The position numbers and the translations under genes were made by a program. DNA of 64,000 nt from an uncultured Succinivibrio sp. GTDB taxonomy: Bacteria; Pseudomonadota; Gammaproteobacteria; Enterobacterales; Succinivibrionaceae. Below are positions 25,412 to 33,857 of the stretch, one piece after another. A model generated the notes under the pieces. The model saw only the letters and a program-made list of their open reading frames with translations, was not told the origin of the DNA and did no database searches. Numbering within the stretch: position 1 is the stretch's first letter; each line of letters starts with the position of its first letter. Where the stretch lies: positions 1 through 64,000 of the forward strand of contig CAKQDA010000011.1 in NCBI GenBank assembly GCA_934218695.1. Direction: 5' to 3'.

Positions 25412-25567
25412 TCAGTCATCTTTAAAAGAGCTCCACCTTTGTCTTGAGTCATCAAACAGTTTAAGAAAGAAATACTCATCAGAAGGAAGACCATAACTCT
25501 TCATTCTGATGGTCTTTAGCTTCTGGTTTGACACCTTCAACCTTTCAGTTAGATTACGGATTTTTTT
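25412..25567 (-). pseudogene. Transposase-like C-terminal remnant
   Basis: Read leftwards, about 52 codons encode a basic tail with LKTIRMKSYGLPSDEYFFLK, then LFDDSRQRWSS and a stop. This resembles the C-terminal end of DDE transposases that finish with a K.IR...YG....YF..K motif. An in-frame TAG precedes the segment at 25568-25570, and I see no start, catalytic domain or terminal inverted repeats. The 25345-25800 region has no other gene. The family assignment is tentative; it is best read as decayed mobile-element debris between flgC and the chemoreceptor. Confidence 0.35.
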
Positions 25568-25797
25568 CTAATCCCACACTTTTCTGTATTGACCCAGAAA
25601 AAATTCAGCACAGCTCAACGGCAGGATTGCCATGAATAGTTCCATAAATTTCACAGAGAAATAACAGAATTCATTTCTTCTGTTAGCTGATAACAGCTTT
25701 TATGAGTAAAACTCATTCTGTCTTATGAGAAGAGAGCAAAGAAAAGTGGACCCTACAGCGTGATGTTTACATTGCAGTTTTAATCTGCTGTCTGAAA

Positions 25798-25829
25798 ATA
25801 AAAAAGCCTCCAGATGTAAATCTGGAGGC
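25798..25829 (-). terminator. Terminator of the chemoreceptor gene
   Basis: GCCTCCAGAT and ATCTGGAGGC pair around a 4-nt loop. Read leftwards, the stem is followed by T6, 28 nt past the chemoreceptor stop. Confidence 0.85.
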
Positions 25830-25856
25830 ATTGACAAAATATAGTCGGATCCTTAC

Positions 25857-27509
25857 TTAAATTCCTTCAAGTTTGAATACAGCCAACTTTTCTAACAGAT
25901 CCTTTGCAGCAGCTCTTAGCTGTTCGATCTCATCGTTAGAATCCTGAGAGCTGTTGGCACTCTGTCGGGTTAATGTGCTTACACCCTGCATATTGTTTGA
26001 AATCTCAGAGGTTGCAGTTGTCTGCTGCTGAGCTGCTGTTGCAATCTGACCTATCTGGCTGTTTACATTGTCAACACGGCTGTTAATGTCATTGAGGATG
26101 TCTGTAACACCGGATGCACGCTCTGCAAGGTCCTTCATTTCACCTAAGGTGCCGGTCATAGATTCATTGGCGCTGTTTGCGTCAGACTGGATCTGAGATA
26201 CCATCTTGGTGATTTCCTGTGTGGATGATGAAGAGCGTGATGCAAGAGCACGAACCTCATCTGCAACAACCGCGAATCCCTTTCCGGCTTCACCTGCACG
26301 GGCAGCCTCAATTGCAGCGTTTAATGCCAGCAGGTTGGTCTGTGAAGCAATATCCTCAATAGTCTGAACGATAGTTCCAATCTTGTTGGTCTGATCAACC
26401 AAAGTTGAGATTAACTGGGCATCCTTCTTGGTCTTTTCTGCCTGATTTCTGATAGCATCAATAACACCTTCAACTTCAGTTACACCATGCTCGGTGATGT
26501 TCTGGGTGTCATTTGCGTTGGCAGCGGCATTCTCACAGTTCTTGGCAATATCAGAGGTGGTTGATACCATCTCGTCAGATGCTGCTGATACTGTTACAGA
26601 ACGGCTTTCAGCATCTGCAATAGCTTCTGCCACAGATGAAATCTTTGAATGAATGCCTGAAAGTCTTTCATCAAAAGCGCGGTATGACTTTACAACACCT
26701 GCAAGAGATTCTCCTAACTTCTGTCTCATCTGACAGGCTGAATTAAAGACCTTACCGAATTCATCCTCAAGGTTATTGTCAATTCTGAAGTTGAAATCGC
26801 CTTTTTCCATGCGGCCGATGTAGTTGACAAGCAGGGTGAAGTTTCTGTGGATATATCCTGAAATTCCCCTGGAAATTAAAAAGGCAATGATAACAGAAAT
26901 GACTGCCAGAATAATTGATGTGTACATAGGACCCTTTGAGGTGTTGGCTCTTGTAAGTTCGGTTGAAAGAGTTACCTGTTCATCAATTAACTTCTGATAT
27001 AACTCAAGGCAGTTGTTTGTGATTGGAAGTACCTCGTAAATATACACATCCAGAGCCTCTGTGAGTTTGTTTGCAGCCACCAGGGGAATAACTTTCTGCT
27101 TGTAGTCTGCTACAAGTACACTTGCCTGTTTTTTAACAGTCAGGATATTGTTCTTATATGCTTCTGATGAAGGAAGATCACCGATGATGTTCTCATTCAT
27201 TACTGAAGAGACCTTGGCAATTTCCTCAATCTTGCCGACAGAATCAGCAATAAAAGCTTCATTGTGATCGTGAGTGGCTTTTCCGTTCAGGTAACTTACG
27301 ATGACATCGTTTGCCTTGTCCAGAGCTCTCTGTGTATTCATTACGCGGGTGTAGGATTTCCCCAGAATTCTCTCAACGTTGTAGGAGGCATCAATATTTT
27401 TAGAGGTATTTATTACAGCAAATCCTGAAGTTACGATGATCAGGATATTTAAAAAACCAAAACCCAGCATCAGCTTCATTCTGAGGCTTAAATTTCTAAG
27501 CAAGTCCAT
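25857..27509 (-). CDS. Methyl-accepting chemotaxis protein
   Basis: A 550-residue chemoreceptor. TM1 is near residues 10-32 ([20 protein letters not shown]), a four-helix-bundle-type periplasmic ligand domain spans about 33-185, and TM2 is near 190-212 ([14 protein letters not shown]). HAMP follows, then the methylation helices and the highly conserved hairpin tip [20 protein letters not shown]. It senses an unknown small ligand and signals through CheA/CheW or CheV. I chose the ATG at 27509 because GGGGAA precedes it at good spacing; an ATG four codons upstream has no such site. No C-terminal CheR-tether pentapeptide is seen. A possible sigma-28 promoter lies 120 nt upstream. Confidence 0.93.
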   Translation of the reverse strand: MDLLRNLSLRMKLMLGFGFLNILIIVTSGFAVINTSKNIDASYNVERILGKSYTRVMNTQRALDKANDVIVSYLNGKATHDHNEAFIADSVGKIEEIAKVSSVMNENIIGDLPSSEAYKNNILTVKKQASVLVADYKQKVIPLVAANKLTEALDVYIYEVLPITNNCLELYQKLIDEQVTLSTELTRANTSKGPMYTSIILAVISVIIAFLISRGISGYIHRNFTLLVNYIGRMEKGDFNFRIDNNLEDEFGKVFNSACQMRQKLGESLAGVVKSYRAFDERLSGIHSKISSVAEAIADAESRSVTVSAASDEMVSTTSDIAKNCENAAANANDTQNITEHGVTEVEGVIDAIRNQAEKTKKDAQLISTLVDQTNKIGTIVQTIEDIASQTNLLALNAAIEAARAGEAGKGFAVVADEVRALASRSSSSTQEITKMVSQIQSDANSANESMTGTLGEMKDLAERASGVTDILNDINSRVDNVNSQIGQIATAAQQQTTATSEISNNMQGVSTLTRQSANSSQDSNDEIEQLRAAAKDLLEKLAVFKLEGI

Positions 27510-28146
27510 ACTATTCCCCATTTATCATTTTTAAATTAAAACAGTCTGAGCGGAAAACTCAATGTGTTGTTCATGGTTCAAGTAAACTAAGTTTATCTCT
27601 GTCGTTTACGTATACTGATAATATTTTATACGGCATTATGAGAGATATCTTTAAATAGATTTTTTTTTGCGAAGATACTCACAGCAAAAAAGAAAAAATT
27701 TTTTATTATAAAGACAGTTATCACAGTTTTTATAAAGTGTAAAAGTCTCTGTTTTTTCAAGAACTTTTAACTGGTTATGTGGATTTTTTTATACAGTTCA
27801 AACAGCTTTATACAAAATTAAAAAACTGAATATTATCAAGACAGATAAAAAAATTTGCAGAAAAAAGTAAAATGAGATTTATATGCCTATTTGTGCAACG
27901 AGTTATATCGCGCAGGATAATTTTGTTCCTGTACTGAAGAGTCTTTACTGCGACAGGTGGCCATTACTGTATTGGCGTTCTAAAAGCACAAATCTTTTAT
28001 AAAAAATAATATGTTGCCATTGTAAACTGTTAAGTTAGGCCACATATAAAATATAGGAAATGAAATTTTAAAATAAAGTCCGGCTGTTCATAATAGCTTA
28101 CCTGTTTTGAAGATTTTTTGAATTGGCTGTAAAAAAGTAGGTTTGT
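27510..28146. other. AT-rich intergenic region between the chemoreceptor and fxsA
   Basis: About 640 bases without a supported gene, containing long A/T runs near 27660-27860. It should include the divergent promoters of the chemoreceptor and fxsA. The only promoter-like element I can name is the sigma-28-type site listed at 27627-27653. Confidence 0.5.
27627..27653 (-). promoter_or_regulatory. Possible sigma-28 promoter for the chemoreceptor
   Basis: On the minus strand, TAAAG is followed after 15 nt (counting from TAAA) by GCCGTATAA, one base longer than the FliA -10 GCCGATAA. It lies about 120 nt before the chemoreceptor start. Many receptors are FliA-dependent, so position supports it, but the -10 needs an inserted base. 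Confidence 0.4.
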
Positions 28147-28590
28147 ATGCAGAAGATCTTGCTGTCTCTTGTTGTTTTTTTTGTTCTGGAACTTGTTGTT
28201 ATTATTGAAGTTGGATCCTCTATAGGCGCATTAAACACCATCCTTGTAATGTTTTTAATGATGGTTCTGGGCGTGTTCCTGATTAAGTTGCGCTTCCGTC
28301 AGGCTATGGATGGACTTAGAAACGGTACTGTGGATACGAGTGTGTTTTTCCTGCCACTTGCAGGTTTCCTGTTTCTTTTTCCAGGCTTTATCTCAGATCT
28401 CTTAGGACTTTTGCTACTTATTCCTCGAATTCAGACAGGATGCGTAAGGTACTATAATAAAAACCGCGATGACAGTGAGTTTTTTACTTTTGCAAGAAAA
28501 GAGTCTGATTCGTTTTTTCATAAGGGCAGTACCATCGACGGCACTGCAGAGCATGTAGACAGCTCTGATGAGAACAGGAGCATAAAATAA
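28147..28590 (+). CDS. fxsA: FxsA family membrane protein
   Basis: A 147-residue inner-membrane protein. The typical FxsA pattern is visible: VLELVVIIEVGSSIGALNT, then hydrophobic segments with VLGVFLIKLRFRQAM and FLPLAGFLFLFPGFISDLLG, and a hydrophilic C-terminal tail. FxsA (YjeG) in E. coli relieves F-plasmid-mediated exclusion of phage T7 when overproduced; its normal role is unclear. In enterics fxsA lies near groESL; here groESL is 7 kb away. It stands alone and converges on an RtcR-like regulator. Confidence 0.88.
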   Translation: MQKILLSLVVFFVLELVVIIEVGSSIGALNTILVMFLMMVLGVFLIKLRFRQAMDGLRNGTVDTSVFFLPLAGFLFLFPGFISDLLGLLLLIPRIQTGCVRYYNKNRDDSEFFTFARKESDSFFHKGSTIDGTAEHVDSSDENRSIK

Positions 28591-28603
28591 CTTAAGAACT
28601 GAA

Positions 28604-28629
28604 AAAAGGAAGGCTCTGCCTTCCTTTTT
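28604..28629. terminator. Bidirectional terminator between fxsA and the RtcR-like regulator
   Basis: AAAGGAAGGC and GCCTTCCTTT pair around a 3-nt loop, followed by T residues rightwards and A residues on the left. It lies 14 nt after the fxsA stop and abuts the 3' end of the regulator gene. Confidence 0.8.
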
Positions 28630-28630
28630 A

Positions 28631-30226
28631 TCAGTTTCCTGAAGTCTTATAGAAGTACTGAACCTTCTGGTAACTCATACCGGACCTTTTGGCAATTTCT
28701 GAAATATTGCCGTGACACTCTTCGTAAAGTCTTTTCATGAAATAGTTCTTGCGCTCATTGAGCCAGTTTTCAATATTTGAAGGAATTTCCCTGTTTCCCA
28801 CTTTCTCCTCAAATACCTGAGGCACTCCGGCATCTGAAAGCTGAGCTGTCAGATCATCTGCTGTAATGACATTTCTCTTTTCAAAGTTCGCATTGAGAGC
28901 ACTTAGCATCAGCACATGGTGCAGCTGTCGCACATTGCCGGGCCACTCATAGTTTTTTATAAACCGTAAAGCATCCCCGTCAAGACAGAGATCATTTAAC
29001 TGACTGTCTCCCTTCTGTTTTATCTTTACAAGAATATTTCCCAGGATATCTTTAAATCTGTCAGGTTCTTTCTCAATGATTTCTGATAACTGCGGTAATC
29101 TTAACTGACACATGGAAAGTCTGTAAAAAAGATCTTCACGAAAGCGGCCTTCCTCAACTTCTTTTACAAGATCCTTATTGGTAGCTGCAATAATTCTGAC
29201 ACTTTTAATGTCTACAGGCGTACTGCTTCCTAATTTTGTAACCGATCTTTCCTGCAGTGCCCTGAGCAGTACTCCCTGGTATGAAAGGGGAATGTCTCCT
29301 ATCTCATCTAAAAACAGGGTACCGTTCAGTGCCTTTTCAAAACACCCCTGTTCGCTGTAGGGAATGCCTGGCATAAATTCTCTGTAGAAATCATTATCCG
29401 TTCTTTGTTTTACTCCGAACAGCTCTGCTCTTAAGGTGGTAAGATCACCACTTGATATTTCAGCACAGTTTACCGTTACAAAGTTGTCGTCACTTCCACC
29501 GCATTCGTAGTGAAGCTGTTTTGCAAGTTCCGATTTGCCCACTCCGGTTCTGCCTGAAATCAGGATGTTGATTCCGCTGAATCTTGCATAATAACGGGCT
29601 TTTTCAAGAACTCTGCTGTCTGCTGTACTGGATGTGCCGTCAACTTTCTTCTGATAAAAGAACACGGATGGCAAACGGAAGGGGAGGTTTACCTCACGGT
29701 ACGGATGTTCATTTTTTCTGACATGATCAGGACCTATAGTCTGGAAAGTTTTTGAACCTATAAAATAGGTATGTGCCAGATATAAAGTTACAGCCTCCAT
29801 GGCAGGAGTGCCGGGAGTGATGTTAAAAATATAACGTTCGGCATCATTTTCATTCCAGTATCTGTCATGAAACTCAAACAGAGCCTCCTTTACCTCATCA
29901 TAGGAGGTGGGATCCCTGACATTTGTGGGTACCGTGATCACACTGGCACTGCTGCCCTTTTCCACCCATTTTTTTATATGGGGAAGCTCATCCTTATAGT
30001 CATAGCTTGCAAGAATATAGATGACTGATGCCCTGAGTTCATCTGTAAGAGTCCTTACAGCTCCGTTGTGTCCGTGCTTTTCATCACAGGCATTGATAGG
30101 TCTTTTTCTGTTAAGAAGACTGCCGGTTCTGGTCAGAGGAAGTTCTTTAAACAGACGGTATCTGTTTAAAGCAATGATGTCGCTGTCGCCAAACCAGGAA
30201 ACCACTATTGGTAGATCTGTCTGCAT
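28631..30226 (-). CDS. RtcR-like transcription factor: CARF-like sensor, AAA+ sigma-54-activator domain and Fis-type HTH
   Basis: A 531-residue protein. Residues 1-190 form an alpha/beta sensor whose YIFNITPGTPAMEAVTLYLA (near 130) parallels the HITTGTH segment of the CARF domain of RtcR, which binds RNA-derived nucleotide ligands. The AAA+ domain has Walker A SGRTGVGKSELA near 222, Walker B GTLFLDEIGDIP, RIIAATNKDL, FREDLFYRLS and WPGNVRQLHH. The GAFTGA loop is absent; the corresponding stretch reads FGVKQRTDNDFYREFMPG. The HTH is at the end (SEIAKRSGMSYQKVQYF). Start supported by AGGAAGGG. No rtcBA or cas genes are adjacent. Without GAFTGA it may not activate sigma-54 in the standard way. 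Confidence 0.8.
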   Translation of the reverse strand: MQTDLPIVVSWFGDSDIIALNRYRLFKELPLTRTGSLLNRKRPINACDEKHGHNGAVRTLTDELRASVIYILASYDYKDELPHIKKWVEKGSSASVITVPTNVRDPTSYDEVKEALFEFHDRYWNENDAERYIFNITPGTPAMEAVTLYLAHTYFIGSKTFQTIGPDHVRKNEHPYREVNLPFRLPSVFFYQKKVDGTSSTADSRVLEKARYYARFSGINILISGRTGVGKSELAKQLHYECGGSDDNFVTVNCAEISSGDLTTLRAELFGVKQRTDNDFYREFMPGIPYSEQGCFEKALNGTLFLDEIGDIPLSYQGVLLRALQERSVTKLGSSTPVDIKSVRIIAATNKDLVKEVEEGRFREDLFYRLSMCQLRLPQLSEIIEKEPDRFKDILGNILVKIKQKGDSQLNDLCLDGDALRFIKNYEWPGNVRQLHHVLMLSALNANFEKRNVITADDLTAQLSDAGVPQVFEEKVGNREIPSNIENWLNERKNYFMKRLYEECHGNISEIAKRSGMSYQKVQYFYKTSGN

Positions 30227-30779
30227 GTTCCCTTCCTGAAATCTTCAATTTTTACATCTGTTAGGTACAGATATTATGAGCTGATGTTATGTATCTATCA
30301 TAAAACCTAAAAATCAGGAGTGGTAAATTTTTTGAATTTATTACCTTACAGAAATCCTCATTTTCAGATAGAGCAGAATAATTTATAATTTTAATTATAT
30401 ATTAGAAATTTATAAAAGTAAAAATATATAAATAACAAACAGATAATAAAATTTTTATAATTTAATAAAAATAATGCTTGAAATTTAAATCATCAGGAGC
30501 GATAATACATCCTGTGTTCGGGAACAGAGATTCAGATTTTTGGTTCTGACACTTTTTGACAGATTTTGACCTGTCATATTTTTACTTTCTGTTTTCAGTT
30601 TTTTATCTGAAAACATCTGCACAAACGGAAGAATTGAGTTCCTCTGTTTTTTTAAACTCTTATCAGGATTTTTTCTGCAGGAGTTTTGGATTTTTAAATT
30701 CCGGTAGCCTGAGGCTGCCAGTAAAGGTTGTGATCTATTCAGATCCGGCAGTAGCAGATTTGTATCAAGAGGTAAAAGT
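30227..30779. other. AT-rich divergent intergenic region
   Basis: About 550 bases between the RtcR-like regulator and the first unknown membrane protein gene. Bases 30360-30480 are almost only A and T. I searched by eye for GG-N10-GC sigma-54 signatures towards the rightward genes and found none. Open frames on both strands at 30485-30808 have no ribosome-binding site or recognisable content. Confidence 0.5.
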
Positions 30780-31301
30780 ATGAAGTCAAATTTCGTTTCA
30801 AAAACCATGTTTTCTCTTTCTGCATTTACAGTATTCAGCTATCTATTTCAGCTTGTAAAAGCATTGGCAGCATTGTTTTCTGAAGAAATTGAGTTTGCTT
30901 CACTTGACGCTGTCACTAAAGGCATACCTCTTGTTAATGGAGCTGCCACCACATCATGTTCTTTGGCTGCAAATTTAAAAAATCATGATTTTTTGCGCAC
31001 ATCTGCAAACAGGATCAGGTTCTTTTTTCTCAAAGCAGTATGCAAACCATGGTCATTTTTTAATGCATGCAGAAAAGATCTTTTCCCATGTGCACTTATG
31101 CTCTCATTTCTTGTTCTGGACTTCTGTTTTGTACTCTTCTGCCTTTATGCGACAGTGCGTGTTCTGTGTCCTGAAATAGCTGATGCTGTGGGAATTACCG
31201 AGCTTACAGGTGTATCAAATATTAAAGATGTAAAAGGTATCAGACAGTGCTATCTGTACCTCAAGCAGAATCTTATCTTCTGGAAAGGTGCTGGCTTGTA
31301 A
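30780..31301 (+). CDS. Unknown protein with one strong membrane segment
   Basis: A 173-residue protein with no recognised family. One clear transmembrane segment lies near residues 103-130 (LMLSFLVLDFCFVLFCLYAT). The N-terminal 35 residues are moderately hydrophobic and could be a second anchor. Cys residues are unusually frequent (about eight). The start has AGAGGT 7 nt upstream. It is followed after 47 nt by another small membrane protein gene, and the pair is probably one operon. It is divergent from the RtcR-like regulator, which makes it a candidate target, though no matching promoter was seen. Confidence 0.6.
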   Translation: MKSNFVSKTMFSLSAFTVFSYLFQLVKALAALFSEEIEFASLDAVTKGIPLVNGAATTSCSLAANLKNHDFLRTSANRIRFFFLKAVCKPWSFFNACRKDLFPCALMLSFLVLDFCFVLFCLYATVRVLCPEIADAVGITELTGVSNIKDVKGIRQCYLYLKQNLIFWKGAGL

Positions 31302-31348
31302 AAGTGAAAAGCCAGAGAAAGTTGGTGTGACAGTAACAGGAGCTGTCT

Positions 31349-31825
31349 ATGACGGTAATGAACCTTTATTTTTCGTTAAAGAATCTCTTTTACAGATGCT
31401 ATTACGGATTAAATCCTGAGCTGAAACCTGACAGAGAGAGTGTTCTTGCTGATGCCATCAGCAGACAGGATATTCCATATCTTGAATTGAAGGATCTTGA
31501 GGATGATGTTGAAAGTAAACTTTATTGTCTAAGGCTGGAAGCCAGGCTCTCATCCTTTAGTCTGTACTTGTTAATCGGAGAACTTTTAGTGCATGAAAGA
31601 ATACTTCTGAAGATTATAGATACAGAAGGATCTTTAGACTTACAAGTTGCTGGAGCGACTTTGGGTATGATTGCATGCGCTGTATCCTTAAGTATTTATG
31701 TGTCAGTGAAGGAAAAGAAGTGCAAAGTCACTGACAGGTACCTTGATCTGATAAAACTTGGCATAAGGATGTATGAGCATCCTCAGGACTGGAGCTCTCA
31801 TGGAGAAGGTAAGGATAAATCATAA
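31349..31825 (+). CDS. Unknown small protein with a membrane segment
   Basis: A 158-residue protein, no family recognised. An acidic N-terminal half (DDVESKLYCLRLEARLSS) is followed by a hydrophobic stretch near residues 63-85 and a clearer transmembrane segment near 98-120 (AGATLGMIACAVSLSIYVSV), with a charged C-terminal tail. AGGAG lies 7 nt before the ATG. Probably translated with the preceding membrane protein gene. No terminator of obvious strength follows; a short hairpin is at 32006-32024. Confidence 0.6.
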   Translation: MTVMNLYFSLKNLFYRCYYGLNPELKPDRESVLADAISRQDIPYLELKDLEDDVESKLYCLRLEARLSSFSLYLLIGELLVHERILLKIIDTEGSLDLQVAGATLGMIACAVSLSIYVSVKEKKCKVTDRYLDLIKLGIRMYEHPQDWSSHGEGKDKS

Positions 31826-32005
31826 ATACTAGAAGAAAAAGAACATACCTGGTTTCACAGAGGAGCAGATCTCTATACAGATAACTGTAAATGTACACAG
31901 AGTCACCTGCAGCAAATGCGCCTGCAGATAAAACTTAAAGCGCATCGTTTTTTTATCAGCACTCTTACTGACATTTATAAAAAGAAAGCGCAAGCGAAAA
32001 AAGAG

Positions 32006-32024
32006 ACTGAAGACTGTCTTCAGT
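32006..32024. promoter_or_regulatory. Palindrome upstream of the beta-barrel protein gene
   Basis: ACTGAAGA and TCTTCAGT form a perfect 8-bp stem with a 3-nt loop, 38 nt before the GTG start. It could be an operator or a leader hairpin. Confidence 0.35.
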
Positions 32025-32061
32025 TATAACGCGGATATACATATCAAATGAGGAAATAAAA

Positions 32062-32694
32062 GTGAAAAAACTAACTTTAGCTTTAGCAGTAATCGCATCA
32101 GTTGTAGCAGCATCAGCTCAGGCATCTGTCAGAGACAGACACGGTTTTGAGCTGGGAGCTGCCGCAGGTTACACCAGAACATCTATTGATCTTGGATCTA
32201 TGGCAGACCGTCACCATAACTATGATTCTGATGACATGTCAGGTGGTGCGTTAAAGCTCTTTGGTGAGTACAATTTCAACAGATACTTCGCACTTGGAGG
32301 AGAAATAAACTGCCTTGATCAGGGAAAAGTGCGTGAGCACGTTTCCTACGGCCCCTACAGAGCAACCTATGACTACAAGTTCTATACAGTTGTATATGGC
32401 TTTTATGCAAAGGGAGCTCTGCCAGTAACGGACAGCTTAGATGTCTTTGTAAAGGCAGGCCCTACCTGGAATTATACTGGTTCGGATACCCTTGCAGACG
32501 GAACAGAGACAGAAAACTGTTTTGGCTGGAATGCAGGTGCCGGTGTTGAGTACAGATTTGACAGTGGCTGGGGGCTGCGTGCCGGATATGACTACTACCA
32601 CAAGACCGTAAAATCACTTGGAAATGTGCGTACAGGCGTATTTGACAGTGCCAACTCCTATCTTGTCTACGGAGGCGTGTCTTACAGCTTCTAA
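32062..32694 (+). CDS. Outer-membrane beta-barrel protein (OmpA/OmpX-like porin family)
   Basis: A 210-residue protein with a GTG start preceded by GAGGAAAT. The signal peptide covers about residues 1-22 (KLTLALAVIASVVAASAQA-SV). The mature part has alternating strands typical of an eight-stranded barrel: FELGAAAGYTRTSIDLG, GALKLFGEYNFNRYFALGGE, GVEYRFDSGWGLRAGYDYY, and a C-terminal strand ending SYLVYGGVSYSF with the terminal Phe used by the BAM machinery. No OmpA peptidoglycan-binding domain is present. Function within the family is unknown. Confidence 0.85.
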   Translation: MKKLTLALAVIASVVAASAQASVRDRHGFELGAAAGYTRTSIDLGSMADRHHNYDSDDMSGGALKLFGEYNFNRYFALGGEINCLDQGKVREHVSYGPYRATYDYKFYTVVYGFYAKGALPVTDSLDVFVKAGPTWNYTGSDTLADGTETENCFGWNAGAGVEYRFDSGWGLRAGYDYYHKTVKSLGNVRTGVFDSANSYLVYGGVSYSF

Positions 32695-32721
32695 AAGCAA
32701 ATGCTGATAAAACCCCTTATC

Positions 32722-32744
32722 AAAAGGCGGCACTGTCGCCTTTT
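32722..32744 (+). terminator. Terminator of the beta-barrel gene
   Basis: AAAAGGCG and CGCCTTTT pair around a 7-nt loop, 27 nt after the stop codon. Confidence 0.65.
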
Positions 32745-32798
32745 AGAAAAAGGTTCCGATTAAAACACTGAGAAAAACATAATAATAAAGAGAGAAAA

Positions 32799-33575
32799 AT
32801 GAAAGCATTGAAAACATCATCACTAACTGTTCTTATAACTGCAGCTGTTCTACTTTCTGGATGTTCGGCTCTGGATAAATTCCGTTCTGTTCAGGATGAT
32901 TTCTACTACGACACCATGGGAATTTCCTCTGATGATCCTGAGTTTGACAGTCTGCGTTCCTTACTCAAAGAACAGTTAAAAGGTGTGGACAGAGCCAAAC
33001 TGGAGCTTATTCTTGATAACAGACTGATACCAAGTCAGAGAACTTCAGACATGCTGGTAAGCAAATTTAGAAAACCTTACCTTTATCAGTATCAAGAGTC
33101 TGATTGCAATGTAGTCTTTGAGTTTGATGTTGACGACAAGTTCAATATGTTCCGTCAGCTGACACCTGAGTTATGCCCTGCCACAACGGTAAAAATCAAC
33201 GGTAAGCAGGGGTCTGCCTTTGAGTCTGCTCTGGCCCGTCAGCTTTGGGAACAAGAACATGCCTACAAGGTAGGCTCATGCCACATTTTAAAAGATGCCG
33301 TAAGCAGATTTGTGGATAAAGGCGGCAACAGGCTGAGCATAGAGGAGATTAAGGCATATCTTGCAGAGGATGCAGCTGAAAAAGCAAGACATCTTGAACA
33401 GGATGTAGGCAAATCTGATACTGATGTAAACAGTTCCAACCTGAAAAACGGTGATGTAAAAACTGCAGACAGCAGAGAACTAAATGAGGCTGTAAACAGT
33501 CTTGAAGATGTCAAAGCTCTTTTAAGACAGACTATGGCACAGGGACAGAATGCAGCAGGTAATACTCAGCAGTAA
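32799..33575 (+). CDS. Unknown lipoprotein
   Basis: A 258-residue protein with a type II signal peptide: positive N-terminus, hydrophobic LTVLITAAVLL and lipobox LLSGC (Cys at about 22). The mature protein is mixed charged. Residues 60-150 include ESDCNVVFEFDVDDKFNM, and the C-terminal third is an acidic, Ser/Asp/Asn-rich helical region (KARHLEQDVGKSDTDVNSS). No family recognised. It is probably anchored to the periplasmic side of the outer membrane because residue +2 is Ser rather than Asp. GAGAGA precedes the start; a strong hairpin follows. Confidence 0.7.
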   Translation: MKALKTSSLTVLITAAVLLSGCSALDKFRSVQDDFYYDTMGISSDDPEFDSLRSLLKEQLKGVDRAKLELILDNRLIPSQRTSDMLVSKFRKPYLYQYQESDCNVVFEFDVDDKFNMFRQLTPELCPATTVKINGKQGSAFESALARQLWEQEHAYKVGSCHILKDAVSRFVDKGGNRLSIEEIKAYLAEDAAEKARHLEQDVGKSDTDVNSSNLKNGDVKTADSRELNEAVNSLEDVKALLRQTMAQGQNAAGNTQQ

Positions 33576-33593
33576 CAGTCTTCTGAGTACAGG

Positions 33594-33624
33594 TAAAGAG
33601 CTCTGAATACGGAGCTCTTTACCA
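33594..33624 (+). terminator. Hairpin after the lipoprotein gene
   Basis: GTAAAGAGCTC and GAGCTCTTTAC form a perfect 11-bp stem around an 8-nt loop, about 17 nt past the stop codon. No T-tract follows directly, but a second hairpin with T6 comes 30 nt later. Confidence 0.65.
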
Positions 33625-33650
33625 GAAGTTGACTGTATTTTATAGACGGT

Positions 33651-33669
33651 AAGCCATATGGCTTTTTTA
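33651..33669 (+). terminator. Short hairpin with T-tract before the 52-residue peptide gene
   Basis: AAGCCAT and ATGGCTT pair with almost no loop, followed by T6. It lies 30 nt before the small peptide start and may separate it from the lipoprotein transcript. Confidence 0.5.
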
Positions 33670-33698
33670 TTATCTGACACTGTTACAGGAGACATACT

Positions 33699-33857
33699 AT
33701 GAACAAATTAAAAAGACGCAATTTTGTGCAGGAATATTCTTTGAGGATCAACAGATCTGCTGTTTTTGCCGACAGACATCTTGAGGCTAAAAGAGGATAT
33801 CAGAAGCACAAAAAGGATCTTAAAAACAGATACCGCAACAGTGATGAGTGGCTGTAA
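33699..33857 (+). CDS. 52-residue basic peptide, unknown function
   Basis: A short open frame encoding a Lys/Arg-rich, helical 52-residue protein: MNKLKRRNFVQEYSLRINRS at the start, then FADRHLEAKRGYQKHKKDLK and a C-terminal NSDEWL. ACAGGAGAC lies 7 nt before the ATG. It has its own flanking hairpins. The composition (no membrane segment, pI clearly basic) is like small ribosome- or RNA-associated proteins, but I cannot name a family. It has no clear alignment with the other basic peptide at 3814-3954. Confidence 0.6.
   Translation: MNKLKRRNFVQEYSLRINRSAVFADRHLEAKRGYQKHKKDLKNRYRNSDEWL

Noticed and set aside
30485..30808. Overlapping plus and minus frames of 75 and 107 codons before the first unknown membrane protein gene
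   Set aside because: Mutually overlapping, no Shine-Dalgarno, one overlaps the start of the supported gene.
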